Program-made: the position numbers and the translations under genes
Part shown: in pieces, positions 6,948 through 13,966 of the stretch
Numbering within the stretch: position 1 is the stretch's first letter
How the letters are laid out: every line of letters begins with the position of its first letter
NCBI GenBank assembly: GCA_019689775.1
Contig: JADGGV010000033.1
Location: 1-16,870 of the forward strand
Direction: 5' to 3'
Source of the DNA: Gemmatimonadota bacterium
GTDB taxonomy: Bacteria; Gemmatimonadota; Gemmatimonadetes; Longimicrobiales; RSA9
DNA length: 16,870 nt
Notes under the pieces: model-generated
What the model was told of the DNA's origin: nothing
What the model saw: the letters and a program-made list of their open reading frames with translations, nothing else
The model's database searches: none

Positions 6948-7069
6948 GGCGCCTCCGTTCGACTGCGGTTCACTGTCGCTCCGCGCGCGCCGGCCGACCC
7001 GATCGGACGCCAGCGCTCGGCCCGCTCCGGGAGGCGGACCCCGGCCGATCGCCCGGCCGCCATCGCCCG
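6948..7069 (-). other. 122-base intergenic gap inside the operon
   Basis: The gap between the dioxygenase stop and the sugar-dehydrogenase-like start contains a short GC stem (7042-7047 with 7054-7059) and the ribosome-binding site of the downstream gene. It might house a secondary promoter for the last two genes, but no recognisable promoter is seen. Confidence 0.35.
6952..6956 (-). promoter_or_regulatory. Ribosome-binding site supporting a GTG start
   Basis: GGAGG on the minus strand lies four bases before the GTG at 6947-6945. No in-frame ATG gives a sensible signal peptide, whereas this GTG places a lipobox cysteine at residue 14. Confidence 0.6.
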
Positions 7070-7852
7070 CTACAGCTCGGACCGGATCGCCCACAGGTCT
7101 GGGAACGCCGGGCGGAACAGCGTCTTGACCAGGTATGCGACGCCGGCGGAGCCGCCGGTGCCGGGCTTCGCGCCGATCGTGCGCTCGACCATCTTGACGT
7201 GCCGGTAGCGCCACTCCTGCACGCCCTCGTCGAGGTCGACGAGCCGCTCGCACAGCTCGCTCACCGTCGGGTTCGTGCGATAGACCTCGATGAGGATCCG
7301 CTGCACCTCCGGCGACGGCTCGGCCGGCTGCGTCGGGTCGCGCTCGAGCAGGCCGGCCGGGACCGGGTACCCCTGCCCGGCGAGGTAGCGGAGGAAGGTA
7401 TCCCAGAGGCTCGGCCGGGTGTACCATTCGTCCAGCAGCCGCCGCGCCGCCGTCCCCTCCGGGTAGCGCTCGAGCGGCTCGGTCCGCTTGTACCCCAGCG
7501 CGAACTCCAGCGCCCGGAACTGGAACGACTGGAAGCCGCTCCCCGACTCGAGGCGGTCGCGGAACGAGAGGAACTCGAGCGGCGTCATCGTCTCCAGCAC
7601 ATCGAGCTGCGCGACGAGCACCTTCAGGATCGTGAGCACGCGCTTCAGCGTGTGCTGCGCCCGCGGCGTGTCCGCGCGCAGGAGCAGCTCCTCCAGGTGC
7701 CGGAACTCGTGCAGGATCTCCTTGAACCACAGCTCGTAGACCTGGTGCACGACGATGAAGAGCGTCTCGTCGTGCTCCGGCGGCGAGGATGCGGGCGTCT
7801 GGAGCCCGAGCAGCTCGTCCAGGCGCAGGTAGCTCGAGTAGGTCAGGGCCAT
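7070..7852 (-). CDS. kynA: Tryptophan 2,3-dioxygenase
   Basis: A 260-residue heme enzyme that inserts O2 into the pyrrole ring of L-tryptophan to give N-formylkynurenine, the first step of the kynurenine pathway; cytoplasmic, normally a homotetramer. Signature elements are all present: FIVVHQVYELWFKEILHEF (32-50) with His36 as the active-site base-like residue, SFRDRLESGSGFQSFQFR (96-113) with the carboxylate-binding Arg98, axial heme ligand His218 in RYRHVKMVERTIG, and the GTGGS loop (231-235) with Thr232. Length is within the usual bacterial range (about 260-290). The ATG lies inside the 3' end of the VOC gene (10-base overlap). This is the most secure functional call in the operon. Confidence 0.97.
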   Translation of the reverse strand: MALTYSSYLRLDELLGLQTPASSPPEHDETLFIVVHQVYELWFKEILHEFRHLEELLLRADTPRAQHTLKRVLTILKVLVAQLDVLETMTPLEFLSFRDRLESGSGFQSFQFRALEFALGYKRTEPLERYPEGTAARRLLDEWYTRPSLWDTFLRYLAGQGYPVPAGLLERDPTQPAEPSPEVQRILIEVYRTNPTVSELCERLVDLDEGVQEWRYRHVKMVERTIGAKPGTGGSAGVAYLVKTLFRPAFPDLWAIRSEL

Positions 7853-8073
7853 CGGGGTTTCAGGGGTTCGCGTGGGTGCGGAGTGCCGATCGGGCAGCCG
7901 GCCGCGCCGGACCCGAACAGGTTGCTCAGGCCGAGGGAGAAACCCGCCCCGTCCTCCAGCAACGCGATCTGGTCCGCGCGCTGATACACGCAGCGCAGAT
8001 CGAAGAGCGTCTCGAAGAACTCGCGTGCGCGCGCGACGTCCGAGACCTGAAGGTCCACGTGGTTGAGTCTCAT
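7843..8073 (-). CDS. Truncated VOC (glyoxalase-fold) protein, N-terminal half
   Basis: A 76-residue protein that starts like a vicinal oxygen chelate / glyoxalase-bleomycin-resistance protein: LNHVDLQVSDVARAREFFETLF is the opening beta-alpha unit, with His5 in the usual first metal-ligand position, followed by a beta hairpin QIALLEDGAGFSLGLS. VOC proteins are usually 120-140 residues with two such modules; here similarity ends near residue 58 and an unrelated tail runs into the tryptophan dioxygenase start. A GGGAG motif precedes the ATG. It is either a remnant whose C-terminal half was lost when the dioxygenase gene was joined on, or a genuine single-module protein acting as a dimer. The reading frame is intact. 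Confidence 0.72.
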   Translation of the reverse strand: MRLNHVDLQVSDVARAREFFETLFDLRCVYQRADQIALLEDGAGFSLGLSNLFGSGAAGCPIGTPHPREPLKPRWP

Positions 8074-8107
8074 CGCTGCTCCCGGTCGGGGTCGGATCGA
8101 TGCGCCT

Positions 8108-10489
8108 TCACACGAACCTCGGCGTGTAGCGCGTCAGGCTCCGGTACTGCGGCGGCCACGGCAGGTCGTACCCCAGCTCGTAGGCCGCGTGGCGCGTCCA
8201 GTACGGATCCCAGAGGTGCGCGCGGGCCATGAGCACGAGGTCGGCGCGGCCGGCGGCCAGGATCGTGTTCACGTCGGTGAACGACGAGATGTTGCCCACG
8301 GCCATGGTCGCGATCCCGGCCTCGTGGCGGATGCGGTCGCTGAAGGGCGTCTGGAACTGGCGGCCGTAGACCGGGCGCTGGTCCGGGACGGTCTGCCCGG
8401 CGGAGACGTCGATCACATCGCAGCCGTGCGCCTTGAAGAGCGCGGCGATGCGCACCGCCTCGGCGGAGTCCACGCCGCCGGGCACCCAGTCGACGGCGGA
8501 GATGCGCACGCTCATCGGCTTGTGCTCGGGCCATACGGCGCGCACGGCGTCGAACACCTCGAGCGGGTAGCGCATGCGGTTCTCGAGCGGGCCGCCGAAC
8601 TCGTCGGTGCGCCGGTTCGTGAGCGGCGAGATGAAGCTGGCCAGCAGGTAGCCGTGCGCGCAGTGCAGCTCGAGCCAGTCGAAGCCGCCCGCGTCCGCCA
8701 TGTGCGTGGCCCGGACGTAGTCGTCGAGCGTGCGCTCCATCTCCTCGCGCGTCATCTCGCGCGGTACGGGCGAGTGCGGGAAGTAGGGGATCGGCGAGGC
8801 CGACACGATCGGCCAGGCGCCCTCCTCGAGCGGCTCGACATCGCCCTCCCACATGCGCCGCGTCGACGCCTTCCGGCCCGCGTGCCCGAGCTGGACGCCG
8901 ATCGCCGCGTGGCTGTGCTCGTGCACGAAGTCGGTGATCCGCCTCCACGCGGCGACGTGCTCCGGTCGGTACAACCCCGTGCAGCCGTGGGAGATGCGCG
9001 CCTCGGGGCTGATGTCCGTCATCTCCGCCATGACGAGCCCCGCGCCGCCGACCGCGCGGCTGCCGAGGTGCACCAGGTGCCAGTCGTTCGGCGTGCCGTC
9101 CTCCGCGCTGTACTGGCACATCGGCGAGACAACGACGCGGTTCGCGAGCAGAAGCTCGCGCACGCGGAACGGCGCGAAGAGCGGCGGGGGGACCTTCCGC
9201 GGTGCCGGCGCCCCGGCTGGTCCGGCGCCCGGAGCGCCGCGGGCCGCCCCAGCAGCGCCGCCGGCCGCCGCGTCGGCCGCGGGCTCGCCGGCGCCGCCGT
9301 CCGCCCGCGGCACGACCGGCACGCCGCTCTGCTTCTCCGCCTGCGCCGCGAACCACGCGTCCACGCGCGCGACGAACGCGGGGTCGCGCACGCGGAGGTT
9401 CTCGTGCGTCACGCGCAGCGAGCGCGTGAGCAGGTTGAACGCGAACTGGAGCGGCGCCATCCCCATGTAGCGCTCGGTCTCCTCGAACCACTGGAGCGAG
9501 ACCTGCGCCGCGCGCTGCGTGCTGAGCACGGTCGGCTTCCGCTCCGCCTCGTACGCCGCGAGCGCGGCGGCGACGTCGTCGCTCGAACGGAGCGCGCCGG
9601 CGAGCGCGATCGCGTCCTCCATGGCCAGCTTCGTCCCCGAGCCGATCGAGAAGTGCGCGGTGTGGGCGGCGTCGCCGATGAGCACGACGGGCGCGCCGCC
9701 GTCGGCCGGCGCCCAGCTCCAGCGCTCGCAGCGCACGGTCGGGAAGCGGCGCCAGACGGAGCGGTTCCGCAGCAGTCGGTGCCCCTCCAGCTCCTCGGCG
9801 AACAGCCGCTCGCAGAAGGCGACGGTGGCGTCCTCGTCGCCCTCGGCGAGGCCGGTGCGCGTCCACGTCGCCTCCGTCGCCTCGACGATGAACGTCGAGC
9901 GCCCGCCCTCGTACTGGTAGGCGTGCACGCGCCAGAGCCCGTGCGCGTCGGCCTTGAAGTAGAACGTGAAGGCGGGGAAGGGCCGGGTCGTGCCGAGCCA
10001 GACGAAGCGGTTCGGGCGCCAGTCGACGGTCGGCCGGAAGTGCTCCGCCCAGCGCTGGCGCACCGTGCTGTTCAGCCCGTCGGAGGCGACGACGAGGTCC
10101 GCCTGCCGCCGGAGCGCGTCCACGTCCGCGACCTCGCAGCCGTAGCGGACGTCCACGCCGAGCCCCTGCGCGCGGCGGGCCAGGATGTCGAGGAGCGCGC
10201 GCCGCGACAGCCCGCTGAAGCCGTGCCCCGTCGAGCGCAGCACCTCGCCCCGGTAGTGGATCGCGATGTCGTCCCAGTGCGCGAAGCGCGCGGCCATCTC
10301 GTCAAACGTGACCGGGTCGGCGCCGCGCAGGTTCGTGCCCGTCGCGTCCGAGAAGACGACGCCGAAGCCGAACGGGTCGTCCGCGCGGTTGCGCTCCAAC
10401 ACCGTGACCTCGTGCGCGGGGTCCGCGCGCTTGAGCTGGATGGCCAGATAGAGCCCGGCGGGCCCGCCGCCGACGCAGATCACGCGCAT
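8108..10489 (-). CDS. 2-aminobenzoyl-CoA monooxygenase/reductase-type fusion (ACMR; often annotated salicylyl-CoA 5-hydroxylase)
   Basis: A 793-residue two-domain flavoenzyme. Residues 1-385 form a class A FAD monooxygenase: GGGPAG (7-12) for ADP binding, SDGLNSTVR (136-144) with the DG motif, and IGDAAHTAH (271-279) with the GD motif. Residues 435-793 form an Old Yellow Enzyme of the YqjM-like class: SPMCQYS with Cys458 and Tyr460, and HCAHGY with His609, His612 and Tyr614. An Ala/Gly/Pro-rich linker (about 397-432) joins them. This architecture is that of 2-aminobenzoyl-CoA monooxygenase/reductase, which hydroxylates and then reduces the ring to 2-amino-5-oxo-cyclohex-1-ene-carbonyl-CoA using O2 and NAD(P)H. 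Length matches the family (about 780). Flanking kynureninase and beta-oxidation genes favour anthraniloyl-CoA over salicyloyl-CoA as substrate. Confidence 0.92.
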   Translation of the reverse strand: MRVICVGGGPAGLYLAIQLKRADPAHEVTVLERNRADDPFGFGVVFSDATGTNLRGADPVTFDEMAARFAHWDDIAIHYRGEVLRSTGHGFSGLSRRALLDILARRAQGLGVDVRYGCEVADVDALRRQADLVVASDGLNSTVRQRWAEHFRPTVDWRPNRFVWLGTTRPFPAFTFYFKADAHGLWRVHAYQYEGGRSTFIVEATEATWTRTGLAEGDEDATVAFCERLFAEELEGHRLLRNRSVWRRFPTVRCERWSWAPADGGAPVVLIGDAAHTAHFSIGSGTKLAMEDAIALAGALRSSDDVAAALAAYEAERKPTVLSTQRAAQVSLQWFEETERYMGMAPLQFAFNLLTRSLRVTHENLRVRDPAFVARVDAWFAAQAEKQSGVPVVPRADGGAGEPAADAAAGGAAGAARGAPGAGPAGAPAPRKVPPPLFAPFRVRELLLANRVVVSPMCQYSAEDGTPNDWHLVHLGSRAVGGAGLVMAEMTDISPEARISHGCTGLYRPEHVAAWRRITDFVHEHSHAAIGVQLGHAGRKASTRRMWEGDVEPLEEGAWPIVSASPIPYFPHSPVPREMTREEMERTLDDYVRATHMADAGGFDWLELHCAHGYLLASFISPLTNRRTDEFGGPLENRMRYPLEVFDAVRAVWPEHKPMSVRISAVDWVPGGVDSAEAVRIAALFKAHGCDVIDVSAGQTVPDQRPVYGRQFQTPFSDRIRHEAGIATMAVGNISSFTDVNTILAAGRADLVLMARAHLWDPYWTRHAAYELGYDLPWPPQYRSLTRYTPRFV

Positions 10490-10511
10490 CGCGACGTTCC
10501 GGTCTCGCGCC

Positions 10512-11693
10512 TCATGCCGACTCCCCCGCCGCGCGCCGCGCGGCGTCGGCGACGAGCGCCGCGCCGACGATCGCGTGCTGCACCTCCGTCGTCCCCTCGT
10601 AGATCCGGAGCGCGCGCACCGAGCGGTACAGCCGGTCGACCGGATTGTCGGCGAGGACGCCGCGGCCGCCGAGGAGCTGCACGGCGCCGTCGACGATCCG
10701 CTGCGCGGCCTCGGTCGCGAACGCCTTCGCCATCGCCGCCTCGACGGTGATCCGCTCGGCGCCGCGGTCGGCCTCCCAGGCGGCGCGGTAGACGAGGAGC
10801 CGGGACGCCGTCAGCTCGATCGCCATCTGCGAGAGCCGGGAGCGGACCGCCTCCAGCTCGGCGAGCGGCTTGCCGAACTGCCGCCGCGTGGCGACGTGGG
10901 CGAGCGCCGCCTCGAGCGCGCGGGCGGCCATCCCGCACGCGGCCGCGCCCACCGTCGGGCGCAGCCGGTCGAGCGTGGCGAGGCCGAGGCGGAAGCCGCC
11001 GCCGTCGTCGCCGCGCGGCGCGTCCAGGCGGTACGCGGCGGGCACGCGCGCGCCCTCGAAGGCGACGTCGCCCAGCGGGTGCGGCGCGCTCATGACGAGC
11101 GGGCGCACGAAGCGCACGCCCGGCGCCCCCGCGGGGACGAGGAAGCAGCCGATCCCCTTGCGGCCGCGCGCGGGGTCCGTCGTCGCGAAGACGGCGTAGA
11201 CGTCCGCGATACCGGCGTTCGAGATCAGCGTCTTGGCGCCGTCGAGCACCCAGGCGTCGCCGTCGCGGCGCGCGGTCGTCGCGATCGCGGCGACGTCGGA
11301 GCCGGCCTCCGGCTCGGTCATCGCGAACGCGGCCATGGCCTCGCCGCGGAGCAGGCGCGGGAGCCACTCGGCGCGCGCGGCGTCGCTCGCGCCGAGGAGG
11401 ATCGGCGTGATGCCGAGGCCCTGCACCGCGAAGACGGCGTCCGCCAGCGGCGACGCCGCCGCCAGCGCCTCGCGCGCGAGCGCGGCGCCGCGCAGGTCCG
11501 GCGGGTCGAAGAGCCCGAGCAGGCGCTCGCGACCGAGGAGGTCGAGCAGCTCGCGGGCCTGCGCGCGGGCGGCGGCGTCGTCGGCGGGGACCGGAAGCGG
11601 GCGGACCGCGGCGTCGCAGAGCGCGTCCAACCGGGCGGCCAGCGCCAGGTGGCGGTCGTCGAGGAACGCGCGGACCGGCCGGGGGTCGGGCAT
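10512..11693 (-). CDS. Acyl-CoA dehydrogenase
   Basis: A 393-residue FAD-dependent acyl-CoA dehydrogenase, which introduces a double bond alpha-beta to the CoA thioester and passes electrons to electron-transfer flavoprotein. The three-domain layout is evident: an N-terminal helical part, the FAD-facing AFAMTEPEAGSDVAAIATT block (122-140), and a C-terminal helical part with RRQFGKPLAELEAV (270-283), QLLGGRGV (339-346) and RIYEGTTEVQ (363-372), where Glu366 is the expected catalytic base in the common position. It starts 8 bases after the hydratase stop and ends 22 bases before the ACMR-type gene. In context it most plausibly acts on the ring-reduced alicyclic CoA ester made by that enzyme. 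Family certain, substrate inferred. Confidence 0.93.
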   Translation of the reverse strand: MPDPRPVRAFLDDRHLALAARLDALCDAAVRPLPVPADDAAARAQARELLDLLGRERLLGLFDPPDLRGAALAREALAAASPLADAVFAVQGLGITPILLGASDAARAEWLPRLLRGEAMAAFAMTEPEAGSDVAAIATTARRDGDAWVLDGAKTLISNAGIADVYAVFATTDPARGRKGIGCFLVPAGAPGVRFVRPLVMSAPHPLGDVAFEGARVPAAYRLDAPRGDDGGGFRLGLATLDRLRPTVGAAACGMAARALEAALAHVATRRQFGKPLAELEAVRSRLSQMAIELTASRLLVYRAAWEADRGAERITVEAAMAKAFATEAAQRIVDGAVQLLGGRGVLADNPVDRLYRSVRALRIYEGTTEVQHAIVGAALVADAARRAAGESA

Positions 11694-11701
11694 CGCCGCG
11701 C

Positions 11702-12502
11702 CTACCGGAACTTCGGCTCGCGCCTGGCCCTGAACGCCTCGTACGACTCGCGGAAGTCCGGGCTCAGCATGCAGCCGGCCTGCACCTGCGTCTCCCAGGC
11801 GAGCGCGGTGTCGAGGTCCATCGCCCACTCCCGGTCCAGCGACTCCTTCGTGATCTCCAGCCCGAACGCCGGCCCGCGCGCGAGCTTCTCGGCCATCGTC
11901 CGCGCCTCGGTCGGCAGCGCGTCGTCCACGACGACGCGGTTGTAGAGCCCGATGCGGTGCGCCTCGATCGCGTCGATGAACTCGCCGGTCATGAGCAGCT
12001 CCGAGGCGCGGCCGTGCCCGACAATGCGCGGCAACAACCAGGACGCGCCCATGTCCGCGCCCGACAGGCCGACGCGTGTGAACAGGAACGCGATCTTGGC
12101 GGATTCGGCCGCGATGCGGATGTCGCACGCCGCGGCGATGACCGCGCCCGCGCCGGCGACCGCGCCGTTCAGCGCGCCCACGATCGGGCGGCGGCAGCGT
12201 CGCATGGCGTGGACGAGCTGCCCCGTCACGCGCGTGAAGGCGAGCAGCTCCTCGAAGCTCTTGTCGAGGAGCGCGCCGATGATGTCGTCGACGTCGCCGC
12301 CGGAGCAGAACGCCCGCCCGCTCCCGGTCAGCACGATCGCGCGCACGCCCGGCTCGCGGTCGAGCGCGAGGAACGTGTCGCGCAGCTCCTCGTAGACCGC
12401 GAACGTCAGCGCATTCAGCCGCGCCGGCCGGTCCAGCGTGATCGTCGCGACGCCGGTGGCGGGGTCGTGGTCGTAGCGGAAGGTGGCGGGGCTGATCGGC
12501 AT
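11702..12502 (-). CDS. Enoyl-CoA hydratase/isomerase (crotonase) family protein
   Basis: A 266-residue crotonase-fold protein. Oxyanion-hole segments are visible: GRAFCSGGDVDDI (62-74) and NGAVAGAGAVIAAACDIRIA (112-131), with the trimer-forming C-terminus ending EAFRARREPKFR. The segment FTRVGLSGADMGASWLLPRIVG (141-162) holds the catalytic region; the usual second crotonase Glu is not obvious there, and Asp150 sits nearby, so the reaction may be hydration, ring hydrolysis or isomerisation rather than standard hydration. GAGG lies six bases before the ATG. It follows the hairpin/repeat zone and is tightly linked to the downstream acyl-CoA dehydrogenase. The presumed role is water addition or C-C cleavage on the dearomatised anthraniloyl-CoA ring; this is inferred from neighbours. 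Confidence 0.9.
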   Translation of the reverse strand: MPISPATFRYDHDPATGVATITLDRPARLNALTFAVYEELRDTFLALDREPGVRAIVLTGSGRAFCSGGDVDDIIGALLDKSFEELLAFTRVTGQLVHAMRRCRRPIVGALNGAVAGAGAVIAAACDIRIAAESAKIAFLFTRVGLSGADMGASWLLPRIVGHGRASELLMTGEFIDAIEAHRIGLYNRVVVDDALPTEARTMAEKLARGPAFGLEITKESLDREWAMDLDTALAWETQVQAGCMLSPDFRESYEAFRARREPKFR

Positions 12503-12523
12503 CTCTGACCTCGCAAAGGTTTA

Positions 12524-12634
12524 CCCCTCTTGCTCTTGCTCTTGCTCTTGCGACGCCGCCGAGCTGCAAAGGTTCGAGCCGTGAGGGCGAGGATCGAGCG
12601 GCAAGAGCAAGAGGGCGAGCAAGAGCAAGAGGGG
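12524..12634. repeat. Hexanucleotide (CTCTTG)4 run and matching (CAAGAG)n arm forming a long inverted repeat
   Basis: Four perfect CTCTTG copies fill 12527-12550. Opposite them, GCAAGAGCAAGAG occurs at 12601-12613 and again at 12619-12634 (continuing into G's). Bases 12524-12538 pair with 12620-12634 and 12539-12551 with 12601-12613, a 28-bp perfect duplex broken only by a bulge on the right arm, with a loop of about 49 bases. A 9-base direct repeat GCAAAGGTT lies at 12513-12521 and 12566-12574. It sits in the transcribed gap upstream of the hydratase gene, so the mRNA could form a strong cruciform-like stem. Confidence 0.8.
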
Positions 12635-12635
12635 G

Positions 12636-12660
12636 TGTAGCGGCGGCGCGCCGCCCTACA
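12636..12660 (-). terminator. GC-rich hairpin over the Rid stop codon; possible attenuator
   Basis: A 25-base near-perfect palindrome (TGTAG, GGCGGC, GCGCCGCC, CTACA blocks, one mismatched pair) overlaps the TAG stop at 12658-12656. Transcription from the upstream genes would meet this stem and then the C/T-rich hexamer repeat. It may attenuate or process the message between the first two and the remaining genes. It lacks a canonical U-run. Confidence 0.4.
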
Positions 12661-13054
12661 CCACCGCCGTCGCCTCCAGCTCCACCATCGCGCCCTCGTC
12701 CACGAGCGCGGCCACCTGCACCAGCGTCATGGCAGGGTAATGACGCCCCATGTGCCGCCGCCAGACTTCGCCCAGCGGCTTGCGAGCGGCCAGGTAGGCC
12801 GCGCGGTCGGTCACGTAGACCGTCATCCGGCCGATCGACTCCGGGGAGCCGCCGGCCGCGCGCACGACCGCCAGCACGTTCTCCAGCGCCCGCTCCCACT
12901 GCGCGACGAAGCCGCCGTCCACGATCCGGCCGTCCGCGTCCCGCGCGGTCTGGCCCGCCACGAACAGCAGCCGCCCGCCCGCCGGCGCCAGCAGCCCGTT
13001 CGTCCACCCCTTCGGCGCGCCCAGCGCCTCCGGGTCGATCGCCTCGAGCCTCAC
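12656..13054 (-). CDS. Rid (YjgF/YER057c/UK114) family protein lacking the RidA arginine
   Basis: A 132-residue single-domain Rid protein, small trimeric enzymes that in the RidA group hydrolyse reactive enamines/imines. Recognisable parts are RLLFVAGQTARDADGRIV (28-45), the central helix QWERALENVLAVVRAAGGS (52-70), MTVYVTD (77-83) and the C-terminal VQVAALVDEGAMVELEATAV. In RidA the catalytic arginine lies in a PARSCVEV-type strand; the corresponding segment here is YPAMTLVQV (106-114) with Met109 in that place, so classic imine deaminase chemistry is doubtful. The GTG start overlaps the SDR stop as GTGA, indicating translational coupling. A role in removing the ring amino group during anthraniloyl-CoA breakdown is tempting but inferred only from position. 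Confidence 0.85.
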   Translation of the reverse strand: MRLEAIDPEALGAPKGWTNGLLAPAGGRLLFVAGQTARDADGRIVDGGFVAQWERALENVLAVVRAAGGSPESIGRMTVYVTDRAAYLAARKPLGEVWRRHMGRHYPAMTLVQVAALVDEGAMVELEATAVV

Positions 13055-13827
13055 GCGAGCAGCCCTCCGCCGTCGATCACCAGCGCCTGTCCGTTGATCC
13101 CGCGCGCCGCATCGCCGCACAGGTAGACGACGGCGGCCGCGACCTCCGCCGGCGTCACCAGCCGCTTCTGCGGCGACGTCGCCAGCAGCGCCTCCAGCGC
13201 CTGCGCCTCGCTCATCCCCGTGCGGGCGACGATCCGCGCGACCGACTGCCGCGTCATGTCCGTGTCCGCGTAGCCGGGGCAGACCGCGTTCACCGTCACG
13301 CCCGCCGCCGCGGCCTCCGCCGCGGCGCAACGCGTCAGCCCGATCACCGCGTGCTTCGACGCCGCGTACGCGGCGATGTAGCGCGCACCGTGCAGCCCCG
13401 CCGTCGATGCGACGTTCACCACGCGCCCCCACCTCCGCTCCAGCATCCCGGGGAGGAACGCCCGCGTGCACAGGAACGTGCCCGTCGCGTTCACGGCCAG
13501 CACCCGCGTCCACTCCTCGACCGACGTCCGGTGCACCGCCCCCGCCGTCGCGATCCCCGCGTTGTTGACCAGGATGTCGACGCGCCCGAGGCGCTCCGCC
13601 GCCGCGCGGGCGAGGCCGTCGACGGCGCTCGGGTCGGCGACGTCGCACACCACCGCCGCGACGTCGCCACCCGCCTCGCGGATCGACGCCGCCACCGCCT
13701 CGACCCGCGCCTGCGTCGTCGACGCCAGCAGCAGGCTGGCGCCCTCCGCCGCCAGCGCCCGCGCGATCGCCTCGCCGATCCCCCGGCTGGCGCCCGTCAC
13801 GACGGCGGTACGGCCGGACAGGGTCAT
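13051..13827 (-). CDS. Short-chain dehydrogenase/reductase (3-hydroxyacyl-CoA-type)
   Basis: A 258-residue classical SDR with all hallmarks: TGASRGIG (11-18) nucleotide loop, CDVAD (61-65), NNAG (88-91), catalytic Ser141, Tyr154 and Lys158 (YAASK), and CPGYADTDM (183-191) in the substrate loop. The overall look is that of 3-hydroxybutyrate dehydrogenase or acetoacetyl-CoA reductase-like SDRs. In this operon it would suit oxidation of the hydroxyacyl-CoA intermediate formed after the hydratase step. GGGAGG five bases before the ATG is a strong ribosome-binding site, consistent with the first gene of the operon. Family certain; substrate inferred. Confidence 0.93.
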   Translation of the reverse strand: MTLSGRTAVVTGASRGIGEAIARALAAEGASLLLASTTQARVEAVAASIREAGGDVAAVVCDVADPSAVDGLARAAAERLGRVDILVNNAGIATAGAVHRTSVEEWTRVLAVNATGTFLCTRAFLPGMLERRWGRVVNVASTAGLHGARYIAAYAASKHAVIGLTRCAAAEAAAAGVTVNAVCPGYADTDMTRQSVARIVARTGMSEAQALEALLATSPQKRLVTPAEVAAAVVYLCGDAARGINGQALVIDGGGLLA

Positions 13828-13864
13828 CGTACCTCCCGAGACGACCTGGTTTCCGGTCTCGCGC

Positions 13865-13910
13865 CCACTCCCGCTTCCGCGCGCGGCCTTGCTTCGGAGC
13901 GGGGGAGTGG
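13865..13910 (-). terminator. Long hairpin between the unknown gene and the catabolic operon
   Basis: Arms 13865-13879 and 13895-13910 form about 14 base pairs (CCACTCCC, GC and CCG blocks) with two small bulges and a 15-base loop. It lies about 40 bases before the SDR start and 57 bases past the stop of the upstream minus-strand gene. It could terminate that gene or act as a leader structure for the operon. No U-tract follows. Confidence 0.4.
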
Positions 13911-13966
13911 ATGAGCGGCCGAGTGGAGGATCGGGGAGTCACCCGCTCGTCGGGTCGCGTCCCTGC

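Larger units (their letters stand above)
4615..13827 (-). other. Putative operon: tryptophan to anthraniloyl-CoA degradation
   Basis: Nine minus-strand genes run from 13827 to 4615. Junctions, in order, are: SDR-Rid overlap of 4 bases (GTGA), 153 bases of repeats and hairpins, hydratase to acyl-CoA dehydrogenase 8 bases, to ACMR-type enzyme 22 bases, to VOC 34 bases, VOC-dioxygenase overlap of 10 bases, 122 bases, and sugar-dehydrogenase-like to kynureninase overlap of 4 bases (ATGA). Encoded activities link oxidative tryptophan cleavage to CoA-dependent aerobic anthranilate breakdown. Not seen: kynurenine formamidase, anthranilate-CoA ligase, thiolase, or a regulator. The two larger gaps could hold internal promoters. 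Confidence 0.75.

Noticed and set aside
5814..7730. 638-residue version of the sugar-dehydrogenase-like gene
   Set aside because: The upstream half is antisense-like, Arg/Ala-rich sequence overlapping the tryptophan dioxygenase gene; the GTG at 6947 with GGAGG and a lipobox is a better start.
8063..10750. 895-residue open frame on the plus strand opposite the ACMR-type gene
   Set aside because: It is Arg/Val/Ala-rich without domain motifs and lies antisense to a gene with unmistakable FAD and OYE signatures; long antisense frames are expected at this GC content.
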